Positions 1 through 6,056 of a DNA stretch of 10,000 nucleotides are shown one piece after another. The stretch's first letter is position 1; every line of letters begins with the position of its first letter. The notes under the pieces were generated by a model. The model had not been told where the DNA came from. It ran no database searches and was given only the letters and a program-made list of their open reading frames with translations. The stretch covers positions 1-10,000 of the forward strand of contig NZ_JAIWNS010000082.1 in NCBI RefSeq assembly GCF_020216685.1, in the 5' to 3' direction. Origin of the DNA: Methanospirillum hungatei (lineage in GTDB: Archaea > Halobacteriota > Methanomicrobia > Methanomicrobiales > Methanospirillaceae). The position numbers and the translations under genes were made by a program.

Positions 1-332
1 GTGACAGTGCCCTGTATACTGATAAAAACATCAATGCCCTCGGTCCGGAAACAAGGTGGATATCAAATGTCCCTGCCACAATAACAGAGATGACAGAGCT
101 ACTCAAATCTGATCTTCTCTTCACTGCGACCTCATATCCAAGGTATTCCAGCAGTAGCGTTGACTCACATTATGGTGGTGTTCCTCAAAAATGGGTTGTT
201 GTCTCATCTGAAGAGATGAAAATCCGAGAATTGAAGACTTTTGAGAAAAACCTCCCTGTGAAGTTCAAAACCGCATTAAAAGGGTTAAAACAGATTTCTA
301 ATGTCCGAAATTTTCTTACAATGGACGATTAG
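1..332 (+). pseudogene. IS4-superfamily (IS1634-like) transposase remnant, C-terminal part
   Basis: An open frame enters from the left edge (first whole codon at base 3) and runs to TAG at 330-332. The frame is coding upstream of the ATG at 90: it begins DSALYT, then WISNVP, which I recognise as the stretch after the second catalytic Asp in IS1634-type DDE transposases. Further on it has YGGVPQKW, VVSSEE and IRELKTFEKNL, also typical of this family just before the C-terminal catalytic region. The frame then stops after NFLTMDD, where complete members continue for well over 100 residues. No terminal inverted repeat or target duplication is visible, and a HEAT-repeat gene on the other strand begins 17 bases later. 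I infer a decayed copy, 5' part outside the window and 3' part lost. The family assignment is from memory of the motifs. The ATG at 90 is an internal Met, so this is not a separate small gene. Confidence 0.72.
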
Positions 333-340
333 AAACTGAT

Positions 341-345
341 AAAAA
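341..345 (-). terminator. T-run terminator after the HEAT-repeat gene
   Basis: Five A on the plus strand (TTTTT on the transcript) start four bases after the TAA stop of the HEAT-repeat gene. Archaeal RNA polymerase terminates at short U-runs without needing a hairpin, so this is a plausible but weak terminator. Confidence 0.35.
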
Positions 346-348
346 TAT

Positions 349-1290
349 TTAATCTTCAACCCTATTATCAGGATATATCGGTATCGGTTTTTCGTTCTGC
401 GATCTGGTGAGAAGATCAATCGCCCACTCTGCAATTTCTTTTACATCATCATCCGGATGCTCTTTCAGATGGGAAATTTTTTCAATCACTAAAATATTTC
501 TGCTATTGGCGAGTACATTGAGGATACCAATCAATTCCTGGGTACTCTCCGAATGTATGTGAGATAAAAGTTCATCAACCGGTGCAGGATTCAAACCCAT
601 CAAAGAATCAATTACGCTGTTGTAGACATCATCGTCCGGATGATTAAACAGAGGAATAACCGCAGAAACCCCCTTTGCCTGGTCAACCTGGGGAAGAATG
701 TAAATTGCCGAACAAAGTAATTGAACTGAATCAGATGAAAGAAGAGGAAGTACCTGATCATAACATGAAGAACCAATCTCGGTCAGACTCCACTCAGCCT
801 CATCCCTGATAGATTCATCAGGATCAGAAAGGCATTTTACTAAAACGGGAATCGCCTTCTTGTCACCAATCGATCCAAGAATCTCAATAATTTTCTGCTT
901 TATGACGAGATTATCCGTCTCTATCTCTTTGCAGAGAATAGGAACTGCATTTTTTCCAACCTCTTCAATGGCGGATTTTGCAACATACACCAGATCTTCA
1001 TTTGGATTATCAAGACAGGGGATGAGAAATGAAACGGCGTCCTTCTTGAAAAGAGCAAGCACTTCAGGTAATTCATATCTTACGATGTCTGAATCCAGAT
1101 CATTCTGTTCAATTGCTTCAATAATATACGGAATACATTTCTTCCCCACTCTTTTCAGTCTTCTCCTGGCATCATCAGCCAGATCCATAAACGGTGAATG
1201 AAGATTTCGTATGGATTTCTTGATGATATATTCTTCTTCAGATTTCCAGGTGAATGATTCCAGGTGAATAAAGATTGGTTTCTTTTCCAT
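349..1290 (-). CDS. HEAT-repeat (PBS lyase-type) protein
   Basis: A 313-residue soluble protein with no signal peptide or membrane segment, made almost entirely of paired amphipathic helices of the HEAT/PBS-lyase type. Repeat-like units lie roughly at residues 36-78, 79-114, 115-146, 147-180, 203-235 and 262-295. Recurrent signatures are A(V/I)P.L...L.(D/N)P(D/N)(E/D) followed by (V/I)...A...L..IG: for example AVSFLIPCLDNPNEDLVYVA, AIPVLVKCLSDPDESIRDEA, and HPDDDV occurring twice (about 217-222 and 278-283). HEAT solenoids serve as protein-binding scaffolds; the partner cannot be read from sequence. Start choice: ATG at 1290 is preceded by a purine-rich GAGGGGAC ribosome-binding site a few bases upstream. 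The C-terminal 18 residues (SQNEKPIPIY onward) look like an unstructured tail. It lies downstream of tRNA-Glu on the same strand, 67 bp away, and may share that transcript or have its own promoter. Family assignment is firm, function unknown. Confidence 0.85.
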   Translation of the reverse strand: MEKKPIFIHLESFTWKSEEEYIIKKSIRNLHSPFMDLADDARRRLKRVGKKCIPYIIEAIEQNDLDSDIVRYELPEVLALFKKDAVSFLIPCLDNPNEDLVYVAKSAIEEVGKNAVPILCKEIETDNLVIKQKIIEILGSIGDKKAIPVLVKCLSDPDESIRDEAEWSLTEIGSSCYDQVLPLLSSDSVQLLCSAIYILPQVDQAKGVSAVIPLFNHPDDDVYNSVIDSLMGLNPAPVDELLSHIHSESTQELIGILNVLANSRNILVIEKISHLKEHPDDDVKEIAEWAIDLLTRSQNEKPIPIYPDNRVED

Positions 1291-1357
1291 GTCCCCTCTG
1301 TCTGAAAAAAGTATTACTGCAAAGAATTCAAAATGATCTTAAATGTGAGAAAATTTA

Positions 1358-1430
1358 TGCTGATATGGGGATTTGAACCCCAGTCGCAGGAGTGAGAGTC
1401 CTGCATGATTGACCCCTACACTATATCAGC
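1358..1430 (-). tRNA. tRNA-Glu (anticodon CTC)
   Basis: Read on the minus strand from 1430, the 73-nt cloverleaf has a 7-bp acceptor stem GCTGATA/TATCAGC with discriminator A. The D arm starts GTGT. The anticodon stem is CAGGA/TCCTG around the seven-base loop CTCTCAC, giving anticodon CTC (reads GAG, glutamate). The T stem and loop are CTGGGGTTCAAATCCCCA. Position 26 is G, the base that Trm1 methylates. CCA is not encoded (the DNA continues ATAAATTT), as is common in archaea. There is no intron. A TATA-like box lies 28-37 bp upstream. The T-rich ATAAATTTTCTC immediately after the gene may end the transcript, or transcription may continue into the HEAT-repeat gene. Confidence 0.95.
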
Positions 1431-1457
1431 TGTGCCTCTAAATGTTATCATTAGTAA

Positions 1458-1467
1458 TATATAAATA
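1458..1467 (-). promoter_or_regulatory. TATA box of tRNA-Glu, possibly shared with the divergent GTPase gene
   Basis: The plus strand reads TATATAAATA, so the minus strand reads TATTTATATA, 28-37 bp upstream of the tRNA 5' end: the expected archaeal spacing. Directly upstream for the tRNA (plus-strand 1467-1476) is the perfect palindrome AAACCGGTTT, which sits where a BRE would lie. The same box faces the GTPase gene, whose ATG is 65 bp away, and could drive it with a leader of about 40 nt. A second candidate for the GTPase gene is GATATAAG at 1496-1503. Confidence 0.6.
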
Positions 1468-1531
1468 AACCGGTTTTTCCTGAAATGATCCCACAGATAT
1501 AAGAGTACAAGAGGGGAACGTATTAGGATAC

Positions 1532-2644
1532 ATGGCTGGTATTGAGGATCAAATCAAGGAGATAGAGGACGAGATCCAGAATACCGTTTATAACAAGGCT
1601 ACCTCAAAGCATATCGGGCGGCTCAAAGCAAAACTCGCCAAAATGAAAGAGGAAGCCGTAAACCGGGCGATGAAAGCCGGTGGCGGTGGGGAAGGCTATG
1701 CCGTTAAAAAATCCGGCGATGCAACGGTGGTTCTTGTCGGTTTTCCTTCTACTGGTAAATCCACGCTCCTGAATGTACTCACGGGTACTGAAAGTGAAAC
1801 CGGAGCGTATGCATTCACCACCCTGACAGTGGTTCCCGGCGCTCTTGAACATAAAGGCGCAAAAATTCAGCTCCTTGATATCCCCGGACTTATTGCCGGT
1901 GCCGCGATGGGAAAAGGCCGGGGCAAGGAAGTCATTGCCGTTGTCAGAAATGCTGATATGATCGTCCTTCTTGTCGATGTGTTTAATGAAAAACACGTGG
2001 ACGTCCTGTTCCGTGAATTATATGACGCAGGTATCAGGGTCAATGTTCCAAAGCCTGATATTACCATTAAAAAGACCTCACGGGGAGGGGTCAGATTAAA
2101 CGCGGTTGGAACCTTGGATCTGGATATCGAAGAAGTCAGGTCCATCCTGACTGAGAACCGTATCGCAAGTGCAGATATTCTCATCAGAGGAAATGCTACC
2201 CAGGATGACCTGATTGATGCCATCATGGGGAGCAGAGTATACATCCCGGCGATCATCGCGGTCAATAAGGTTGACCTTATCGATGAAAAAGACCGGAAAA
2301 AGATCGAAGAAGATCTCACCAGGCGGTTTGGACAAAAACCAATCATGATATCTGCAGCAACCGGTTACCACATGGAAGAATTAAAGGATGCAATATATAA
2401 TGCACTTGGATTTATCAGGATATTCTTAAAACCCCAGGCAGGACCAGCAGATATGGATGAACCACTCATCATGAGAACCGGTTCAAAAATTGAAGACGTC
2501 TGTCGGAAACTGCATCGTGACTTTGTTGATAAATTCAGATATGCACGGATATGGGGCACATCTGTCAAACATGAGGCACAAAGGGTAGGTATTGCCCATA
2601 AACTTGCAGATGAGGACATTCTGCAGATCATCATCGAACGATAA
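1532..2644 (+). CDS. DRG-family GTPase with TGS domain
   Basis: A 370-residue GTP-binding protein of the OBG/DRG group, full length for the archaeal DRG family. In the characterised relatives DRG proteins associate with translating ribosomes. Residues 1-50 form a charged helical region (IEDQIKEIEDEI; LKAKLAKMKEEAV). The G domain shows G1 GFPSTGKS at 70-77, switch region FTTLT at 95-99, G3 DIPG at 116-119 followed by LIAGAAMGKGRG, G4 NKVD at 245-248 and G5 ISAATG at 273-278. A DRG-type insertion (about 160-235) separates G3 from G4. A TGS domain fills about 295-370 and ends DEDILQIIIER, the usual DRG ending. All nucleotide-binding motifs are intact. Start choice: ATG at 1532 gives the family N-terminus. 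AGGA lies very close (1525-1528), and a stronger GAGGGG at 1511-1516 is rather far (15 nt). It is divergent from tRNA-Glu and 31 bp upstream of the nuclease-like gene. Confidence 0.96.
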   Translation: MAGIEDQIKEIEDEIQNTVYNKATSKHIGRLKAKLAKMKEEAVNRAMKAGGGGEGYAVKKSGDATVVLVGFPSTGKSTLLNVLTGTESETGAYAFTTLTVVPGALEHKGAKIQLLDIPGLIAGAAMGKGRGKEVIAVVRNADMIVLLVDVFNEKHVDVLFRELYDAGIRVNVPKPDITIKKTSRGGVRLNAVGTLDLDIEEVRSILTENRIASADILIRGNATQDDLIDAIMGSRVYIPAIIAVNKVDLIDEKDRKKIEEDLTRRFGQKPIMISAATGYHMEELKDAIYNALGFIRIFLKPQAGPADMDEPLIMRTGSKIEDVCRKLHRDFVDKFRYARIWGTSVKHEAQRVGIAHKLADEDILQIIIER

Positions 2645-2675
2645 TTATACCATTCAGACAGATAATACTAGAGAA

Positions 2676-3221
2676 ATGTCACCATCAACGAAGACAAATA
2701 ATCCTCCGACATCCGACCCTGATAGTACTGAGGGTCCGCTCACTTTTGAGAAAGTTTGGCTGATGTTTCAGGAAACAGATAAAAAGCTCAATAAACTGGA
2801 AAGATTGTTTACATCGCAGTGGGGAAAATTAATTGAATCCCTTGTGGATGGAGATATCATTCGTATCCTGAATCAGCGTGGAATAGCAGTTACGGATATC
2901 ATAAAAAGGAGATCAGGGAAACGTGATGGTGTTGATTATGAATTTGACATTATTGCAATAAACGGCACTGATATTGTGATTGTCGAAGTAAAAACAACAT
3001 TACGGCCTGAAGATGTCAGGGATTTCATAAAAAAACTGAAGATGGCAAAGATATGGATGCCGGAATATTCTGATAAAAGGGTATACGGGGCAGTTGCATT
3101 CCTGACAGAGGATACCGGAACAGCATCAATGGCAGAGAAGAAAGGTCTCTTTGTCATGAGGGCAACAGGCGATAGTGCAAGCATAATTAATTCAGATACA
3201 TTCATCCCAAAACCCTGGTAA
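2676..3221 (+). CDS. DUF3782-like protein with PD-(D/E)XK nuclease fold
   Basis: From ATG 2676 this is a 181-residue soluble protein. Residues 1-22 are polar and disordered (Pro/Thr/Ser/Asp). Residues 23-52 form a helix or short coiled coil (TFEKVWLMFQETDKKLNKLE) ending in QWGKLIESLV, which I recognise from archaeal DUF3782-type proteins. Then comes a restriction-endonuclease-like core: YEFDIIAING, two strands on, IVIVEVKTTL, i.e. the D-x(n)-E-x-K pattern of PD-(D/E)XK enzymes. The catalytic residues appear intact, so it could cut nucleic acid, but substrate and role are unknown. A longer frame opens at 2592, but that start lies 53 bp inside the GTPase gene and codes for a composition unlike the family. 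ATG 2676 has no good ribosome-binding site; the TATA-like AATTATAC at 2643-2650 is about 29 bp upstream, so a leaderless transcript is possible. Confidence 0.75.
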   Translation: MSPSTKTNNPPTSDPDSTEGPLTFEKVWLMFQETDKKLNKLERLFTSQWGKLIESLVDGDIIRILNQRGIAVTDIIKRRSGKRDGVDYEFDIIAINGTDIVIVEVKTTLRPEDVRDFIKKLKMAKIWMPEYSDKRVYGAVAFLTEDTGTASMAEKKGLFVMRATGDSASIINSDTFIPKPW

Positions 3222-3228
3222 TTTTTTT
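3222..3228 (+). terminator. T-run terminator after the nuclease-like gene
   Basis: Seven consecutive T begin directly after the TAA stop, in the 19-bp gap before the convergent trm1 gene. This fits an archaeal intrinsic terminator for the GTPase/nuclease transcription unit. Confidence 0.6.
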
Positions 3229-3240
3229 CTCCCTTATACT

Positions 3241-4353
3241 TCAGGAACTTATACAATCCCTTATCTCCTCGAGCGGTGCATCGGTCTTGATACCATACCC
3301 GGAATAATGCACCCGGCCTGCACGGTACCCCTTATCCCTGAGTCGGTTCAGCAGTACATCAATCGGCCCGGGTGACAGCCGGTAAAATTTCCCCAGTTTA
3401 TGATAATCATAACTAAAGGAGATATCAGGCTCATCTCTGCACAAAGGTAACAGTTTTAAAAGTCCTGACGGATCACCGGCAACAAAGGTCTCAGCATCCT
3501 TAATCATCCCGGCAAGAATTTCGGGATCATGGGTTGATCCAGTCCAGAGTGGTCCGGTTGGAGTTAATGATGCTCCACAGAGCGGACAGGTATGAATCCC
3601 AGGGAAGAATTTCTGTTCTTCCATCCGGTACGGACATTTCGGACACTGATGAATGTATCCAAGCCGGGCAATACTCTTGTCAGCTGCTGATGCACTACTT
3701 TTCAGCTGGAGATGAAGCCTGACAAAATGTTCATGGGCATAGCAGAAGAGTGGAGTAATCCCTTTGTCATATACCGCTGCATGCCTGGCAACATTCCCAA
3801 GAAGTATCCGAAGACCTACTTCGGTATGGTATTCGGTATTGAGTGGCCGTGCCATATACCGCCGTATCCCTGCCTTCAGGTGGGCACCGCATAACGGTGC
3901 TGTATCAGTTGCAGTAACGCCAAGATACTTCCCTGAAGAACGAATGGCAGCATCAATAAACGGAGCAGGAGTGCCAAAGGGATCAAGGTCCACAAACCCG
4001 AACTTCTCATCTGACATCAGGCTGTTCGCATCACGGCAGGTAATCTCTGCCTCAATTCCAAGAGACTGAACATTATGCGTGATGAGATCAATCGCCAACT
4101 GATCCCGATCATTGAAGGTGACCGGAACTCCGGTTTCATAACCAACCCGGCAGCCCCTGATTCCGGAGGCGGACATCGCATCCAGGTATGAATGAGGACT
4201 TGTCTGCCGTACCACGAGAACTGTAGTGTCACGATTCAGTGCCATCCGGGAATTAAAAAATACGGGCGCTGTGCCAGGCGGAAAAGGAACGTCAGGATTC
4301 TGGCAGGGCACTGCAATCGTGGTCCTGCCTTCCGTGACCCAGGTGAGGTCCAT
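3241..4353 (-). CDS. trm1: tRNA (guanine(26)-N(2))-dimethyltransferase Trm1
   Basis: A 370-residue cytosolic enzyme that methylates the exocyclic amine of G26 in tRNA using S-adenosylmethionine. The N-terminus WVTEGRTTIAVP and PVFFNSRMALNRD match the family. The Rossmann methyltransferase core has motif I LDAMSASGIRG (57-67), the acidic residue after strand 2 in NDRD (81-84), and the catalytic motif VDLDPFGTPAPFID (121-134) with TATDTAPLCG (147-156). The C-terminal tRNA-binding half carries a zinc ribbon, CPKC (237-240) and CPLCG (256-260). Length is normal for archaeal Trm1. The start at 4353 gives the conserved N-terminus. There is no convincing ribosome-binding site, but GTATAA lies about 29 bp upstream, suggesting a leaderless or very short-leader mRNA. 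It is divergent from a tRNA-Arg gene that itself has G26. The 3' end faces the nuclease-like gene with a 19-bp gap. Confidence 0.97.
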   Translation of the reverse strand: MDLTWVTEGRTTIAVPCQNPDVPFPPGTAPVFFNSRMALNRDTTVLVVRQTSPHSYLDAMSASGIRGCRVGYETGVPVTFNDRDQLAIDLITHNVQSLGIEAEITCRDANSLMSDEKFGFVDLDPFGTPAPFIDAAIRSSGKYLGVTATDTAPLCGAHLKAGIRRYMARPLNTEYHTEVGLRILLGNVARHAAVYDKGITPLFCYAHEHFVRLHLQLKSSASAADKSIARLGYIHQCPKCPYRMEEQKFFPGIHTCPLCGASLTPTGPLWTGSTHDPEILAGMIKDAETFVAGDPSGLLKLLPLCRDEPDISFSYDYHKLGKFYRLSPGPIDVLLNRLRDKGYRAGRVHYSGYGIKTDAPLEEIRDCISS

Positions 4354-4378
4354 TCCGCTAAAAATGGTGTTCGATAAT

Positions 4379-4387
4379 CTTATACCT
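4379..4387. promoter_or_regulatory. TATA-like element between trm1 and tRNA-Arg, midway
   Basis: The plus strand reads CTTATACCT; the minus strand gives GTATAAG. The centre (about 4382) is about 29 bp from the trm1 ATG (4353) and about 29 bp from the tRNA-Arg 5' end (4412). It is the only strong TATA-like motif I see in this 58-bp spacer, so it may serve both directions. This is inferred from position and sequence only. Confidence 0.5.
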
Positions 4388-4411
4388 ATCCCTGCTACAT
4401 GTAATAAGGCA

Positions 4412-4486
4412 GGACGTGTGGCCTAGTCAGGATATGGCGTCAGCCTCCTAAGCTGAATGCCGGGGGTTCAAATCCCTCCACGTCCG
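4412..4486 (+). tRNA. tRNA-Arg (anticodon CCT)
   Basis: A 75-nt cloverleaf. The acceptor stem GGACGTG/CACGTCC has discriminator G. The D stem is GCCT/TGGC. The anticodon stem TCAGC/GCTGA encloses the loop CTCCTAA, giving anticodon CCT (reads AGG, arginine). The T stem GGGGG/CCCTC (one G-T pair) encloses TTCAAAT. Position 26 is G. CCA is not encoded and there is no intron. TTATAC lies about 30 bp upstream, and a six-T run follows at 4492-4497. Confidence 0.95.
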
Positions 4487-4491
4487 TATCC

Positions 4492-4497
4492 TTTTTT
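4492..4497 (+). terminator. T-run after tRNA-Arg
   Basis: Six T, beginning six bases after the tRNA 3' end and before the ribosome-binding site of the next gene. It probably ends the tRNA transcript, with possible read-through into the prenyltransferase gene, which has no other obvious promoter. Confidence 0.5.
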
Positions 4498-4511
4498 GAA
4501 ACAGGTGTGAA

Positions 4512-5354
4512 ATGAACGGCGCAGCCTATCTCTCCATCATCCGGCCGGTCAATGCAGTTGTTGCCGGACTTGCAGGAATACTTGCATCAATTATCGCAAC
4601 CAGTACTATTCCGGCAGAGTTTTTCTGGATTTTTTGTATTGTGCTTGCCATCACCGGGGCTGGGAATGTCATCAATGACTACTATGACCGGGAGATAGAT
4701 GCGATAAACCAGCCTGACCGGCCCATCCCATCAGGGCAGATAATACCAGGGCACGCACTCATATATGCCATTCTTCTCTTTCTAATCGGAAATGGTATCG
4801 CCATTCTCTTCACCCCTCTGACGCTTGCCGGAATTACCATGGTAAATTCAGTTCTGTTATGGCTGTATGCATCATTTTTAAAAAAGACACCACTCTTTGG
4901 AAATATATCGGTATCGTACCTTGCAGCAAGCATCTTTCTGTTCGGTGGTGCAATACAAGGAATTCAAGGTATTATATCTGTTCTTCCCATTGCCGGTGCC
5001 ACCTGTGGTGTCATGCTTGCACGTGAACTCATAAAAGATGCGGAAGACATGCCGGGGGATAAAGAACATGGAGCACGGACATTTCCCCTCCTCTATGGTA
5101 TTCGTGCAACCATCTTCCTTGCTCTCATCAGTGCATTTGCCGGAGTAATCATGTCTCTGCTCCTCTACTCGAGGTGGGGGCCATTTTACCTTGGTGCAAT
5201 CCTTCTTGTTGATGCAATCATCCTGTTTGGAGCAATACGGGGATTGAAGGCAACAAATTCAGAAGAGATGATAAAAGCAAAGAGTTCCAAGATATTAAAG
5301 GCAGGAATGTTTGCTTCACTCCTGGTGTTCCTTCTCTCTGCAGTTGTGCTGTAA
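4512..5354 (+). CDS. UbiA-family prenyltransferase, probable digeranylgeranylglyceryl phosphate synthase
   Basis: A 280-residue integral membrane protein of the UbiA superfamily. In archaea the family member of this type adds the second geranylgeranyl chain to geranylgeranylglyceryl phosphate, a committed step of ether-lipid synthesis at the membrane. About eight or nine hydrophobic helices are visible (roughly 12-30, 36-54, 83-101, 104-122, 133-150, 155-172, 196-216, 221-241, 262-280). The first Asp-rich motif is NDYYDREID (55-63), followed by PDRPIPSG (68-75). The second is RELIKDAEDMPGD (171-183). These Asp residues bind Mg2+-diphosphate. LYASFLKK (118-125) matches the conserved loop after the first half. 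Start choice: AGGTGTGA at 4503-4510 is a good ribosome-binding site for ATG 4512. The short length and motif spacing favour DGGGP synthase over menaquinone or heme prenyltransferases, but a paralogue with another acceptor cannot be excluded. The stop abuts the stop of the convergent DUF116 gene with no gap. Confidence 0.9.
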   Translation: MNGAAYLSIIRPVNAVVAGLAGILASIIATSTIPAEFFWIFCIVLAITGAGNVINDYYDREIDAINQPDRPIPSGQIIPGHALIYAILLFLIGNGIAILFTPLTLAGITMVNSVLLWLYASFLKKTPLFGNISVSYLAASIFLFGGAIQGIQGIISVLPIAGATCGVMLARELIKDAEDMPGDKEHGARTFPLLYGIRATIFLALISAFAGVIMSLLLYSRWGPFYLGAILLVDAIILFGAIRGLKATNSEEMIKAKSSKILKAGMFASLLVFLLSAVVL

Positions 5355-6056
5355 TCATTCAATATATTTTTTCAGCTCTTCGGGGATTTTATCCGGTTCA
5401 ATACCAAGAATAGCCATCCTGAAAACCTGGTCCCAATCTGCAGAAGTCTCCACACACCCGTCAGAGGTATTCACCACTCCCATGGCAATGATGTCATACT
5501 GACCTGACATCTCAATTCCCTCTTTTACTTCAAGAAGACATCCTATCCCAATAATTGCACGGGGACGATACCGCTTTATCATCCGCTTGATGAAAGAAGA
5601 ACCTGGAATAATAAACACCCGGTATCCTAACAGCTCTAACAGACGTTTACCCTCTCCTACCTTACAAAGACCACATTCACGACATTTCAGCCCTTCGTCA
5701 TGCAGGTGAGCAGGACATGCATTGGATCGGAGACAATGAGGCATAAAGACAACCCGTTCAGTCACGGGGATAGACATGAATGCCTTTCGGTTCAGCGTAT
5801 TCTGAAGTGTTACAATTATCCTGAAAAAATCACTGTCTTCAAAACCGAAGAGGCGGAACATACTCCGCATCATTCCTTCTAGAAAAAGAAGACCTGCCCG
5901 CATGAACTTTGGAAACAGAATATTTCCCGAGCGGATGGCATAGAGAGTGAGGATAAGCAAAATGCATCCAAGGACAAGGATGGATAAAACTACCAGTATA
6001 GTCAGCTCTCCGATAAGCGTGATTACCGGCATATATGGCTGAAGCATGGTCATCAC
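5355..6056 (-). CDS. Membrane-anchored DUF116 Cys-rich protein
   Basis: A protein of up to 233 residues with a long hydrophobic N-terminal stretch (about 10-41, one or two membrane helices), then a soluble domain I recognise as DUF116. Seven cysteines fall in that domain: MPHCLR (C108), C114, a C-x2-C-x2-C cluster (C125, C128, C131), GIGCLLE (C173) and SDGCVE (C201). Their pattern suggests an Fe-S or zinc site facing the cytosol. The function of DUF116 is not established. The longest start is GTG 6056, overlapping the mtnA TGA as GTGA; ATG 6053 overlaps it as TGATG. However, AGGTGA at 6059-6054 sits at ideal spacing (6 nt) to the third in-frame candidate, ATG 6047, so translation may well begin at codon 4 (230 residues). 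It is last in the carbonic anhydrase/HdrA-like/mtnA operon. Confidence 0.83.
   Translation of the reverse strand: MMTMLQPYMPVITLIGELTILVVLSILVLGCILLILTLYAIRSGNILFPKFMRAGLLFLEGMMRSMFRLFGFEDSDFFRIIVTLQNTLNRKAFMSIPVTERVVFMPHCLRSNACPAHLHDEGLKCRECGLCKVGEGKRLLELLGYRVFIIPGSSFIKRMIKRYRPRAIIGIGCLLEVKEGIEMSGQYDIIAMGVVNTSDGCVETSADWDQVFRMAILGIEPDKIPEELKKYIE
5367..5372 (+). terminator. T-run after the prenyltransferase gene
   Basis: Six T lie 13 bp downstream of the TAA stop, inside the 3' end of the convergent DUF116 coding sequence. A terminator here would make the two mRNAs complementary over a short stretch. Confidence 0.4.

Noticed and set aside
860..1201. 113-codon plus-strand frame inside the HEAT-repeat gene
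   Set aside because: Antisense to a clear repeat protein; Ser/Phe-rich and without recognisable motifs.
1867..2346. 159-codon open frame on the minus strand inside the DRG GTPase gene
   Set aside because: Antisense to the intact G domain; Ser/Arg-rich composition typical of a reversed coding strand.
2592..2675. N-terminal extension of the nuclease-like protein starting at 2592
   Set aside because: It would overlap the GTPase gene by 53 bp, and the extra 28 residues look like translated out-of-frame sequence; ATG 2676 fits better.
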